A stretch of DNA of 64,000 nt from Oscillospiraceae bacterium (GTDB taxonomy: Bacteria; Bacillota; Clostridia; Oscillospirales; Ruminococcaceae): contig JAGAKZ010000045.1 in the NCBI GenBank assembly GCA_017848115.1, positions 1-64,000 of the forward strand. Direction: 5' to 3'. Below, piece after piece: positions 54,663 to 64,000 of the stretch. Under the pieces are notes generated by a model. That model was not told the origin of the DNA, did no database searches, and was given only the letters and a program-made list of their open reading frames with translations. A program made the translations under genes and the position numbers. Numbering within the stretch: the stretch's first letter is position 1; every line of letters starts with the position of its first letter.

Positions 54663-55742
54663 CTAGTCTTCTCCTATCGCTATAACATCATCTATTGAAG
54701 CAGGTTCTGCCAACATCTCTTTTCCGTTTTCACTATAAAACTTGTAGATATTATATTCGTCATCTACTCCTCCAAGTATCTGTGGTGAATGTGTAGTTAT
54801 TATAAATTGTATATTTGGAAAAACAGATTTTAATGTAGTCAGTACTTTTCTTTGCCATGAAGGGTGCATATGAAGTTCTATTTCATCTATAAGAACTACT
54901 CCCTTTCCTTCAAGTGGATTTTGCATATGTGGATTTGCAATTGAAATTCTTCTTGCAAGGTCACCAAATAAAGCCAACGTGCATTTTTCGCCATCTGAAA
55001 GCTGATTGACATTGTGCTCCATTCCATTTTTAGAAACAGTCATTCTATGAGGGCTTCGTTTAACTTTTAAATCTGTAAATCCGTCAAGCATAGATTCAAT
55101 TGTTTTTCTTACACATTCAAGTGATTTGTCCCTATATTCCAAATCACCTTTTTCTTTCATCAACTCTGCTTCATAATCTTCCTGATTACGAAACCATTCA
55201 AAAAATGTTCTGTAATCAAGTTCATTTTCTATCGTTCTTTCCAAGGCTGTCCATTTTGAAAAAATATGCTTTTTTCGTATTTTTAAAGGAATATCAAGAA
55301 CTGAACGATTAGTTCCGTAATTCACAAATATAGGAATCCCGGAATTGTCATCTGAATATTTTTCTACAAATGCTGATACAAACATATCATATACTTTTTT
55401 ATTTAAAAATGACGACGCATTTTTTCCGGGTCTTGCCTTCGTATATTCTTTTTTCAGCTCAAAATATTCACCATCAAGGTCTATCTGAGTTGATATTTCA
55501 AGTTTAGTAGCTCCATTACGAACACAACTTGCATCAAGGGTTTTAAAAGCTGTTCCCTGTGATGGATTAAACCGATACAATGCATTCCAGAACAAACGGT
55601 TTATAGCAGACAATATAGTAGTTTTACCTGTACCGTTCACGCCAAAGATAACAGTTGATTTCCCGTTTAAATTCAGCGTTAAATTTTCAATACCCTTATA
55701 ATTTGAAACATTGATGCAATTTATTTTCATAAGGTCTATCAT
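54663..55742 (-). CDS. RecF/SMC-like AAA ATPase inserted between pglX and pglZ
   Basis: A 359-residue ABC-type ATPase of the AAA_15/AAA_23 class: Walker A GVNGTGKTT (about 34-42), signature LSDGEKCTLALFG, Walker B GVVLIDEIELHMHPSW and H-loop TTHSPQIL. No TOPRIM nuclease domain follows, so it is not an OLD protein. It lies seven bases from pglX and touches pglZ, so it is an integral part of the transcript, though not a core BREX gene. It may couple BREX to DNA-end sensing or act as a separate defence protein. Two ATGs (55742 and 55730) are possible starts. Confidence 0.85.
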   Translation of the reverse strand: MIDLMKINCINVSNYKGIENLTLNLNGKSTVIFGVNGTGKTTILSAINRLFWNALYRFNPSQGTAFKTLDASCVRNGATKLEISTQIDLDGEYFELKKEYTKARPGKNASSFLNKKVYDMFVSAFVEKYSDDNSGIPIFVNYGTNRSVLDIPLKIRKKHIFSKWTALERTIENELDYRTFFEWFRNQEDYEAELMKEKGDLEYRDKSLECVRKTIESMLDGFTDLKVKRSPHRMTVSKNGMEHNVNQLSDGEKCTLALFGDLARRISIANPHMQNPLEGKGVVLIDEIELHMHPSWQRKVLTTLKSVFPNIQFIITTHSPQILGGVDDEYNIYKFYSENGKEMLAEPASIDDVIAIGED

Positions 55743-55748
55743 CTCCCT

Positions 55749-58700
55749 CTACTTTATTTTCGCCAGCACATCAGAGAATATTCCATAATTGTTCTTCACA
55801 CCATCATCAAGGTCAATTTTTATCATCTGGTCGGCGAGGTGATGTATTTTTTCTTCGTACACACGTATTTCTTCTGCCTGGTCGTTTAACTTGGTGAGGG
55901 TTTTGGTGAGTTTTACTCTTTCGCTTGTGGAAGAAGAAAGTATACGCTGATTTATGTCTTCTATAGCTGTACGATAACGAGCCTGCTGTTCGTGAACGTA
56001 GTCTGTTCTGATTCTTGCAATGGTATCGGGCTGGTAGCGGTGCATATAGATAAGAGCCTTGAAACCGTTTTTCTTTCCGCTCTCGAAAAGCCAGTATATC
56101 GGGCGTTTCTGATATGTTTTGCAGTGATCTGCGAAGAAATTGTTTATAAAATAGTTACGGATAACATCTCTCGGCTGTCCCTTTGTGCCTAAAGCGTCTG
56201 CGATAAATTTCAGATTTTCTTCAAGGGTGTCCTTGCCGTAAACAGTTTCAACGAACTGAACAAATCTGCCTGTAAGGTCATCTTCAAAGTATTCATCATC
56301 GCAGATAGGGATAATATTATCATCATCGGGGATAAATGTACGATATTTTGTTTCGTCCCATTCACCGCCTGCATAAGCAAGACCGTTTGTATCAATGGAG
56401 TATCTTCCGAACATACAGCCGACTGCATAGGAGATAAAGCTTTTTACATCTCTTACAAGGTCAGCTTTGCGGACTGTTACATCCTTATCGTCAACTTCAG
56501 GTGTGAGTTCGTCCTGTAAACCGTAAATGTCAATAAAAATACGGTTTAGTTCTTCTTCATTGGCTTTAAGGGTGTTAAAACGATTTTCACATTCAACAGA
56601 CCATTTTTCAAATGATTTTTCTATTGTTTTTTCACCGTTTATAAATGGGTGCTTTTCAAAATCCCAACTGGTTTCAAAGGAGTCCCAGTCAATCTGACTA
56701 AACAAAACATTTTCTCTAACAAGTTCTTCAACTTGGATAACTCTATTATTGTCTTCTGTAAGAATAATAGGAACTTTTGCAACAGCACTTTGAGTATAAT
56801 GCATTGTAGGACATAATATCTTTAAGAAACTTGTATTTATTACATTTGAATTCATAACGCCTAGTAAATAATTTGTAGATACATAGCTTTTAGGATTAAA
56901 AATAGATGGTCCAGTTGAGTCAAATATAAAACCTGTACCATAGTATCTAAGCGAATAATTACCTGATGTTAAATCAGAATATGATATCATTTCTTTAAAA
57001 TAATAATCAGGATTTCGTATAACTGCACCTTTGAAATTTTTTAATTCAGAACCATTTAATTCCCAGTTAATAATATAATACCTATTCCCATACCATTTAC
57101 GATATTCTCCACCCTTATTATGAGGATACCACTTTTTTAATGTAGGTATAATATTATCAGTCTTATCTAAATCAATACTACTAAAATTCACCTCATACCA
57201 TAACTTCAAAAATCTGTTATTATCTGCCGTTGCTAAACCTTGTTTTGGATATGCAAAACAGCCAAGATTTTTTCCCTTTTCAAAATTATCAAAAACCTTT
57301 TGACTAACCCAATAAGCCACCGGCGAACCAGGAATTTTTGAGAAGTTTTCTTGTTTAGCAGTATAACGATAACCACATTTTTTGTTTTGAACTGCTTCAA
57401 GTGTTTTAGGATCTTGTACCTCAATCCCCTTAAATTCAGACAATTTTATATATTCACCAGTTGATACCACATCAGACTTTCTTAAAGTGAATGCGCCAAC
57501 AGGAACACAAGCTCCTTCAAATGCATTATATTCCAGTTGTACCATTGATGTTATAGAAGTCTGATTATAAATTAAATTTCTAAGACTTTCATAACTTGAA
57601 ATAAACATCCATACATATGGTGTCAACAATCCTATCTGACCGTTTGTTTTTGTAAATGATATACATTTGCTAATAAATACAGCAAACAAGTCACTTTTAT
57701 AATCAACATAATTACTCTGAATAAAACTTTTTAATATATTTGGCATATATGTAGAATTCATATATGGCGGATTTGTACAGCATACATCATACTTATGTAA
57801 AAGCGTTTTATATATTACAAGCATTTTTTCAAGCTTTTCTTTATACCCTATAGTATCAAGATTTTCTTCAAATTCTTCGATAAGTATAGTAATACTGTCA
57901 ATATCAAATTCCTCTACTTTAAGTAAAGAACCATATACATCTGCATTTTCAAACTGCTGTGCAAATCTTTTAAGTTCGCCCTCAAGATTATCGGCATTTA
58001 CACTTATTTCATTGAAGTTGGAAAGATTAGGTGTGATAACAACCAGATTTCCGTCATCGTCTTTTCTTGTAAGAAAACGTCTGTCATACTGTCTTGCTTT
58101 CATCATAAGTGCAAAATATGCAAGCTGATATGCACGTTCATCTATGTCAAGACCGTACAGATTTTTCTGAATGATAAGTGATGCAGATTCTCTTTCTGTA
58201 TATCCATATGCACGATATATGTCCATAAATACATCAAAAGCATACACAAGAATATGTCCCGAACCCATACAAGGATCAAAAAAAGTAATCTGTTCAGGAG
58301 TCAGATTTCTATATTCTTTGCGTATTTCTTCAAGTTTCACCTGAACATCATGTTCTTGTTCTGATTCTTCAAGGTAATACTTCCAATCAGCATCATCAGG
58401 TTTTCCATGTCCATCAGTCCATAATCTACCTAATGAATTTTCAACCATATAATGAACAATCCAATCTGAAGTAAATATTTGTGTTACAAATTTAATTTCA
58501 TTTTCTTGATAAGCTTTATGTGCATTTATCAATTTATCTTTAGGTTCAGCAATATAATACTGATAAAGCCACCCTATGATCTGCACCTGATCTTTCCAGT
58601 CATCTTCGGGTATCATTGATATCATCTGTTCGATAACACTGCCCTCACGCAGAAGATTATCCGGGAAAAGCAACTGTGTATAGTCGGATATCTTCGTAAA

Positions 58701-59183
58701 CATACCCGGAAGTACCTTACCAAGAGCGTTGCACTGAGTTATGAGAAGATATTTATACAGTTCATCTGTCTTATTCCCCTCTTTGAACTCATACACCTTT
58801 TCCATATCCAGCCCGTCAATTTCAAGATGAATAGCCTCGTCAATTATCTGTGGTTTAAACGCATTTTCATCATCTGTAAACACCCTCACACGACTTGGAA
58901 TATATCCGTTTACTTCCATATATCTGAGTGCAATAAATCTGTTGAACCACGTATAAGACGCTTCCTCCATCGCCTGACTGTAACCGTCTTTTTTTATCTT
59001 AGCTATAAGCGAACGTCGCTGATTTCTTTCGTCAGATGACAAAACTACTCCATTAATACTCTGAACATCATCATAGTCAGTTTCTTTTTCAGATATTCCA
59101 TACTGCAAAGCTTTCTGACTAACACGGGAAATCAGTTCATTCCTCGCCCATACCGCATATTTTTTAATAGCATTTTTATCCAT
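55749..59183 (-). CDS. pglX: PglX, BREX adenine-specific DNA methyltransferase
   Basis: An 1144-residue N6-adenine methyltransferase: SAM-binding motif I FDPCMGSG (302-309) and catalytic motif IV NPPY (471-474), with a long C-terminal target-recognition region and a final coiled coil. It marks host DNA at a non-palindromic site so that BREX spares it; the specificity is set by the region after NPPY. The gene is complete with no frameshift. Codons in the middle (about 56700-57800) are more AT-rich than both ends (one counted line, 57001-57060, is 25% G+C), suggesting exchange of the recognition domain. Confidence 0.96.
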   Translation of the reverse strand: MDKNAIKKYAVWARNELISRVSQKALQYGISEKETDYDDVQSINGVVLSSDERNQRRSLIAKIKKDGYSQAMEEASYTWFNRFIALRYMEVNGYIPSRVRVFTDDENAFKPQIIDEAIHLEIDGLDMEKVYEFKEGNKTDELYKYLLITQCNALGKVLPGMFTKISDYTQLLFPDNLLREGSVIEQMISMIPEDDWKDQVQIIGWLYQYYIAEPKDKLINAHKAYQENEIKFVTQIFTSDWIVHYMVENSLGRLWTDGHGKPDDADWKYYLEESEQEHDVQVKLEEIRKEYRNLTPEQITFFDPCMGSGHILVYAFDVFMDIYRAYGYTERESASLIIQKNLYGLDIDERAYQLAYFALMMKARQYDRRFLTRKDDDGNLVVITPNLSNFNEISVNADNLEGELKRFAQQFENADVYGSLLKVEEFDIDSITILIEEFEENLDTIGYKEKLEKMLVIYKTLLHKYDVCCTNPPYMNSTYMPNILKSFIQSNYVDYKSDLFAVFISKCISFTKTNGQIGLLTPYVWMFISSYESLRNLIYNQTSITSMVQLEYNAFEGACVPVGAFTLRKSDVVSTGEYIKLSEFKGIEVQDPKTLEAVQNKKCGYRYTAKQENFSKIPGSPVAYWVSQKVFDNFEKGKNLGCFAYPKQGLATADNNRFLKLWYEVNFSSIDLDKTDNIIPTLKKWYPHNKGGEYRKWYGNRYYIINWELNGSELKNFKGAVIRNPDYYFKEMISYSDLTSGNYSLRYYGTGFIFDSTGPSIFNPKSYVSTNYLLGVMNSNVINTSFLKILCPTMHYTQSAVAKVPIILTEDNNRVIQVEELVRENVLFSQIDWDSFETSWDFEKHPFINGEKTIEKSFEKWSVECENRFNTLKANEEELNRIFIDIYGLQDELTPEVDDKDVTVRKADLVRDVKSFISYAVGCMFGRYSIDTNGLAYAGGEWDETKYRTFIPDDDNIIPICDDEYFEDDLTGRFVQFVETVYGKDTLEENLKFIADALGTKGQPRDVIRNYFINNFFADHCKTYQKRPIYWLFESGKKNGFKALIYMHRYQPDTIARIRTDYVHEQQARYRTAIEDINQRILSSSTSERVKLTKTLTKLNDQAEEIRVYEEKIHHLADQMIKIDLDDGVKNNYGIFSDVLAKIK

Positions 59184-59196
59184 GATAATAACCCCT

Positions 59197-62100
59197 TTAT
59201 TTCAAATCAATTCCATCACAATTCTTAATGAGATCTTTAAGTTGTTTACGCATATTTTCAACGTATTTGTCTATTTCTTCTTCGCTCTCTATTCTCTTTG
59301 CAGGGAATATTACCTGTCGGTTGTATGACTTTATGATTTTTTTCGGTGTCGAACCTGCACCTGTGGAGGCATTGTTCCCTGCTTCCTGTTTTGGAGTGCG
59401 TGGTGTTTTTATGTTTTCGATTTTTTCGCAGGCACTGTCCTTGTGCTGAATCATAGAAGGAACAAGGCCGTCAAGAAGTGCGATGCTTTCGAGTTCGTCT
59501 ATACGCTGTTTCTGCTGATCATAGAAAATATCCGCTTTTGAGATAACGTCATCACAATTCACATCATTTTTTGCCAGTGAATGAATAGTACCCATGCACT
59601 GCTGAATTATGCCACGAATCTCGTCTTTTTTGTTTTCGAGAAGTCTTTTGTGACCCTCACGGACTTTTTTCATAAGTTCGTTGAGTTCCGGAATACTCTT
59701 ATATTCAAATTTTGTATTTACTTCAATAAGCAAACGAATCCTGTTTAATGCACTGTATGCTTCTTCTTCCTGAGACAGATAACCAAGTTCATTTTTTAAG
59801 TCGGCAAGCATTTTTACCGCCGAGTCATATACCTGTACCTGATTTTTGAAAAATGCTTCTACTTTCTGTGTCGCTTCTTTATTATCATCGAGCGGATCCT
59901 GCTTGTTTATCACCGCTGTTACAAGTGCTACATTATCTTTTTTCTGTGATAGCACTTCATCAATAAGGCTTACAGATTTTTGTACTACCTGCTTGTCGGG
60001 ATATTTTTTACCCTCGTATCTGTCAAGAAGTTCATTTAAATGAGTACGATATGCAGTAAATTTTTCTACTATAAACGCTACAAGACCGTCTTCGTCATCA
60101 GGAATACTCATCACTTCAAAATATTCATTAAGAAACAGTTTTGCTTCTTTCATCTTTGTCGAATTTACGCTCTGTCTCTTTGATACGATAGTTTTACCTA
60201 TTTCAGTTTTCTTTCTGAGCATATCGGGAAGTTTCGGGTTATCGGGTTGAATGGTATTTCCTGCGTATTTTATCGTAACTCGCTGATTTTTTATAAGCTG
60301 TGCCACAACCGATGCGATGTCTATTTCACGCCAGCCATACGGGATAGCCTGATAACGTGACTGTAAGTCAGCCATGGAAGTCGGGAGATTTTTCTTGTAC
60401 TGCATTTCAAGATATTCTTCAACTCTGGCAACAGCATCCTGATTTGGTTCTGCTCCGTTAATAGCCATCTGCGAATTTTTCGAGAGAATATTTATAATAT
60501 CTTCATCAGTTTCAGCATTTTTATTTATCAGATCAAGTTCTTTGTAAACATGAGCAACAAGATATTCGAGCGACTGATCTATTTTTGTTTTGGCATCTCC
60601 GCCCCTGAAAGTAAGATGCTCGCCATCAACATAGTATTCTGCATCTTCAATCGCCTTTTTAAGAGCTGTCATGGCTGTTTCATCATATTTACCTGCCTCG
60701 TCCTGCTGGGCACGGATAATGTCCTGAACTGACTTGGGCAACTGTGCAACATTTCTCTGCTTTATGTATTTGCGGATTTTCATAGCACTTTCAAGTGATT
60801 CATAATATGCAGTTTCAGCTAAAACGATTATCGCTTCCGACCTTGACTGCGCCATCAAAGTAAGTTCATTTTTCTCAGTCGAATCTGTTGCAATTGTGAG
60901 AAATCTCAGTTTCATTCCGCCTGTAGATGCACCGACAGTTACTCCGTCTACCATCTGATCGTATGAAAAATCATACTTATTGTAACGGAACTTTTTAGAA
61001 ATATAGATATCTCCATAGATCATCTGTGCTATACGTTCAACTATGCTTGCAGTATCAACTACTGTATTTTTTATTTCTCTCTGTATATCCTGTTCTTCAT
61101 CTGTAAGGAAGTTGTACTGATCTCCTGTACGTCCGATATAGTTCTGACTCATAAGTCTATCAAGGGACTTGCGAACCTGTTCTCGAAGAACTATCTTGTC
61201 TGTGCGGATATCATCGGACATAAGTATCACTATATTGTCAAGAGAAGACTTGATATCATCAACATATCTTATAAGATAGAGAAGTTTAAGCACATCTACA
61301 TCATACGGCTTAACACCCGACTCTGTTTCAGACGCCTTTTCACAACGTTCGATCACTCGTCTTATCGAACCGTCAAGAAATGTGTGTACGGTATCATAAA
61401 AATGATAGAACGGAACAAGTGTATACTCATCTCTCTCCTGTACCTTCTGAGTTGCCTCCTGAAATCCCGAAAGCATCGAACGTTCACCGCCCGAAAAATG
61501 CTTGCCTGCATTTCCGTGTTTGCGTATCTCACTGAATACCTTCTGCATGACAATAAACTGATACGGAACAAAAGGATAGTTTTCGGCAAATTCCTGAGGT
61601 CCTGTATAACCCTTGATATCAAGCACCGAATCCTTGAAACTGAAAAGATTTCTGAGAACAGAATCATTTTGGTCATAAAGTGCTTCAAGCTTTTCTGTAA
61701 CTTCAGGTTTTTTCTTGAGAATACGTTTCTGGATAACTTCATCAACAGAAGAAGAAGTAAGTGAAAGTCGGGTCTTAAATCTTGCCTGAATACGTGAAAA
61801 CTCGTCAGCACGAACCTTGATGATCTCATCAATAGCCTCCTGACCTGTACAAATGACCCATACTTTACTTCCGCACTCACTGCCTATTTTTTCAGTAAGC
61901 GACTGTAGATTGAGGAGCATATCCGTATCGGTTCCGACATACTGCCCTGCTTCATCGACCATAAACAGCAGTCTGAAATTACCCGGTTTACTGTTTACGT
62001 ATTCTTTTATATCTTCAACAAGCTGTGCTATACTGAATTCTACAGCGCTCTTATCCTTAAACCAGCTCTGAGCGTCATCTTCACTAAGTCCGAGTGTTTC

Positions 62101-62733
62101 CATAAGCGCAGGAACGATAGCATTTCCGTTAAAGGCAAAAGCTTTTCGCTGTTCTACCCATGGCTTGCCCTTTTTTTCTTCAAACGCCCTACGAAAAGCC
62201 TCGGTTTTGCCTTCGTGTTCGATATATTTTTCGAGCATGGCAACTTTAAGATTTTCACCGTAAAAACCAAGATGGTTATAAAACATCTTTGCAAATACTT
62301 TGAGTACAGCAGTTTTATCCTTATTTATCGAGCCTTCGATATCTATATTGAAAAGAATCGTTTCGGTCGTATCCTTAGTAGCATTATCGATGAGCATAAA
62401 AGTTGCAGGATCTTCTGCAAATTTATCACGAAAATATTCTACCGTCTTTTTACCGTCGATCTCCTTGTTTTCAAGAATATATGAAAGCATCTTCAGAAAG
62501 TGAGATTTACCGCTTCCGAAGAACCCCGATATCCACACGCCTATATCAGAAGTCGGCATACGGAACGTATCTCCATAATAATCAAAAAATGAAATAAAGT
62601 GTTTTTTCAGTTCTTTTGTGATTACATATTCACGTACTTCCTGCCCTATAACATCACTTGTATTCTGGTCAACTTTGATAACACCATTTACTTTACGGTT
62701 GATGTCATCTTTAAACATATCTTTAATGATCAT
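59197..62733 (-). CDS. brxC: BrxC, large P-loop ATPase of BREX
   Basis: An 1178-residue protein that starts with the characteristic DINRKVNGVIKVDQ element and has Walker A GFFGSGKS (70-77). The long helical C-terminal half ends in a Pro/Thr/Gly-rich linker and a helix. BrxC is an ORC/Cdc6-related ATPase required for defence in type 1 BREX. Its start lies 13 bases after the brxB stop and its stop 14 bases before pglX. GGGGTAAAG precedes the ATG. Confidence 0.96.
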   Translation of the reverse strand: MIIKDMFKDDINRKVNGVIKVDQNTSDVIGQEVREYVITKELKKHFISFFDYYGDTFRMPTSDIGVWISGFFGSGKSHFLKMLSYILENKEIDGKKTVEYFRDKFAEDPATFMLIDNATKDTTETILFNIDIEGSINKDKTAVLKVFAKMFYNHLGFYGENLKVAMLEKYIEHEGKTEAFRRAFEEKKGKPWVEQRKAFAFNGNAIVPALMETLGLSEDDAQSWFKDKSAVEFSIAQLVEDIKEYVNSKPGNFRLLFMVDEAGQYVGTDTDMLLNLQSLTEKIGSECGSKVWVICTGQEAIDEIIKVRADEFSRIQARFKTRLSLTSSSVDEVIQKRILKKKPEVTEKLEALYDQNDSVLRNLFSFKDSVLDIKGYTGPQEFAENYPFVPYQFIVMQKVFSEIRKHGNAGKHFSGGERSMLSGFQEATQKVQERDEYTLVPFYHFYDTVHTFLDGSIRRVIERCEKASETESGVKPYDVDVLKLLYLIRYVDDIKSSLDNIVILMSDDIRTDKIVLREQVRKSLDRLMSQNYIGRTGDQYNFLTDEEQDIQREIKNTVVDTASIVERIAQMIYGDIYISKKFRYNKYDFSYDQMVDGVTVGASTGGMKLRFLTIATDSTEKNELTLMAQSRSEAIIVLAETAYYESLESAMKIRKYIKQRNVAQLPKSVQDIIRAQQDEAGKYDETAMTALKKAIEDAEYYVDGEHLTFRGGDAKTKIDQSLEYLVAHVYKELDLINKNAETDEDIINILSKNSQMAINGAEPNQDAVARVEEYLEMQYKKNLPTSMADLQSRYQAIPYGWREIDIASVVAQLIKNQRVTIKYAGNTIQPDNPKLPDMLRKKTEIGKTIVSKRQSVNSTKMKEAKLFLNEYFEVMSIPDDEDGLVAFIVEKFTAYRTHLNELLDRYEGKKYPDKQVVQKSVSLIDEVLSQKKDNVALVTAVINKQDPLDDNKEATQKVEAFFKNQVQVYDSAVKMLADLKNELGYLSQEEEAYSALNRIRLLIEVNTKFEYKSIPELNELMKKVREGHKRLLENKKDEIRGIIQQCMGTIHSLAKNDVNCDDVISKADIFYDQQKQRIDELESIALLDGLVPSMIQHKDSACEKIENIKTPRTPKQEAGNNASTGAGSTPKKIIKSYNRQVIFPAKRIESEEEIDKYVENMRKQLKDLIKNCDGIDLK

Positions 62734-62745
62734 AATCTTTACCCC

Positions 62746-63306
62746 TTATATTACGTTAAATGCTCTGTAGTACGGATTTGGCGTGAGTCTGTCAAACAGT
62801 TTTACATAACTTCCGTCAAATTTTCCCGGATACATCACTAAAATAGGTGTAGCCGTAAAATGCGGTTGCATAGCCTCAAGCATTTTATGTACTCTCATAA
62901 ACGGAAAAACATCTCCGACACCTGTTATAAGCATAACATCTCCGATTTTACGCTCACCGAGTTCCTTCATTTTTGCTATAAACTCATCTTCACCGATTGC
63001 GCAATGTATCTGTTCAAGTGTAAATTCACTGCCCTCTGATTCTTCCATTTCGGGAATGCTGTCAAGTATATCGAGTTCCTGACATATTTCTATAAAAATC
63101 TTATACAAATTATATTCAACTATATTGCAGTCAAGCATCTGATCTGTTTTTATCTGCTCTATAAAATGCTGTACTGTCATTTCATCGGCAGGATCATAAC
63201 AAAAAATACGGATATTTACTTCGTTGCTTAGTCCCTTTCCCTCAAGAAAATCCCTGTCCTGAACAAGTGTACGAAGTTTGTCAAGACCCACATTTAATTC
63301 TTCCAT
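62746..63306 (-). CDS. brxB: BrxB (DUF1788)
   Basis: A 186-residue protein with the BrxB features: MEELNVGLDKLRTLV start, IRIFCYDPADE, and the end PHFTATPILVMYPGKFDGSYVKLF broken only by short turns. It is required for BREX assembly with BrxC and PglZ. The ATG at 63306 has a perfect AGGAGG upstream; the longest start would overlap brxA by 65 bases and adds residues unrelated to the family. Confidence 0.94.
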   Translation of the reverse strand: MEELNVGLDKLRTLVQDRDFLEGKGLSNEVNIRIFCYDPADEMTVQHFIEQIKTDQMLDCNIVEYNLYKIFIEICQELDILDSIPEMEESEGSEFTLEQIHCAIGEDEFIAKMKELGERKIGDVMLITGVGDVFPFMRVHKMLEAMQPHFTATPILVMYPGKFDGSYVKLFDRLTPNPYYRAFNVI

Positions 63307-63319
63307 TTTCGCTTTCCTC

Positions 63320-63949
63320 CTAGATAAAACAGTTAAATGCCGAAAGTGCATTTGTATCATTATTATTTCGTATCGCATTTTCAAGTACCGAACATATCAG
63401 AACCGGATCAAGATGATCTGAACGTGTACTTTCAAGATAATCATTTTCAACAAGTATTTTTACAAGCACCTGCTTTATTTTTTTTACGGTACTTTCCGCC
63501 CACGAAGCAACATTATCGTCCTGTTCCTGAAGTCGCATAAAGAACACATTAAGATCAAGTTTTCCAAAAGACAGATCCTGCTGTCTGAATTTTTCACCTA
63601 TCACCGTTATCATAAAATCCCATACAAGACGGTTATATTTCATCATCGCATACAGACAGATCTGTTTTGCATCATCACTTGAATTAAATGCAACAGCATG
63701 TATCAAAGATTCGTCATTCATCGAATACAGTCGTGTAAGGCATACTTTTACCATTTTCTTCGTTTCTCTCTCGGTAGGATACTGAAAGAGATTTTCCTGC
63801 ATTACTTTATTCACGATCTCCTCATCTGTTAATCCTTCAGCAACAAGTCTTGCAGTCGTTCTCATTTCATAAAAAAGAAACTGCTCCCTTGTGAGTCCGC
63901 CGTTGTATTTTGAACTTATCGTTATTGCTTTGGAGTTGCTTTTTGACAT
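63320..63949 (-). CDS. brxA: BrxA (DUF1819), first gene of the BREX operon
   Basis: A 209-residue DNA-binding protein of the DUF1819 family: LTREQFLFYEMRTTARL near the start, WDFMITVIGEKF in the middle, and a helical end. BrxA structures known from other bacteria show a winged-helix, NusB-like fold. It is first in the operon; AAGGA precedes the ATG. Only 51 bases upstream are in the window, so the BREX promoter is not seen. Confidence 0.95.
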   Translation of the reverse strand: MSKSNSKAITISSKYNGGLTREQFLFYEMRTTARLVAEGLTDEEIVNKVMQENLFQYPTERETKKMVKVCLTRLYSMNDESLIHAVAFNSSDDAKQICLYAMMKYNRLVWDFMITVIGEKFRQQDLSFGKLDLNVFFMRLQEQDDNVASWAESTVKKIKQVLVKILVENDYLESTRSDHLDPVLICSVLENAIRNNNDTNALSAFNCFI

Positions 63950-64000
63950 ATTTATAGTCCTTTCGGATGTTTGTTGTTTATTGTATTTTTTGTATTGTTT

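Noticed and set aside
54663..55742. AAA protein as an OLD-family nuclease
   Set aside because: No TOPRIM domain follows the ATPase; the protein ends shortly after the H-loop region.

Overview
This is an AT-rich stretch of a Gram-positive gut or rumen Clostridia genome, most likely a Ruminococcus-type fibre degrader. Three secreted proteins end in dockerin modules with paired Ca-binding repeats (a GH10 xylanase, a GH10-like protein and a giant leucine-rich-repeat protein). Promoters fit the sigma-A consensus and ribosome sites are AGGAGG-like. I see no tRNA, rRNA, CRISPR array, insertion sequence or integrase.

Layout. 1-2.6 kb: a possible small RNA, an RtcB RNA ligase and an L,D-transpeptidase. 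2.75-4.9 kb: a modular CBM22-GH10-dockerin xylanase. 4.9-18.8 kb, minus strand: a tight 12-gene operon with its own perfect promoter and a palindromic operator candidate. In transcription order it encodes an XRE regulator, a zinc-ribbon membrane protein, a lidless Hsp70, an orphan protein-kinase C-lobe, three coiled-coil proteins (two of them paralogous), a tandem CbxX-type AAA+ ATPase, a P-loop GTPase and three small uncharacterised proteins, the last with the same zinc ribbon as the first. I know of no described system with this set; it is the best candidate for something new. 18.9-24.1 kb: a second Hsp70, a membrane-anchored J-domain protein lacking the HPD motif, and a YesM/YesN two-component pair, all in one operon. 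24.2-27.4 kb: a sugar ABC importer (binding protein and two permeases, no ATPase gene). 27.7-30 kb: a divergent SDR/AraC pair and a membrane protein. 30.3-34.8 kb: the LRR-dockerin protein.

35-43.3 kb is an accessory region of small genes on the minus strand. A two-gene AT-rich module (XRE protein plus partner) is flanked by 92% identical copies of the 3' end of a neighbouring gene, as integrative elements leave. It is followed by immunity-like orphans, a HEAT-repeat gene broken by one in-frame stop, a GNAT, an AAA_14/DUF4143 ATPase, and an XRE-sigma4 fusion paired with a membrane protein. 43.7-45.3 kb: a dockerin protein with a GH10 fold whose acid/base Glu and several substrate-binding residues are replaced. 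45.4-48.7 kb: two ATPase-nuclease-like proteins, one with a promoter bracketed by two 36-bp repeats.

48.7-64 kb: a complete type 1 BREX phage-defence operon, brxA-brxB-brxC-pglX-[AAA ATPase]-pglZ-[membrane protein]-brxL. The two bracketed genes are not core BREX genes; the membrane-protein gene is far more AT-rich than its neighbours. Where start codons are given, they were chosen from ribosome-binding-site placement and are often downstream of the longest possible start.
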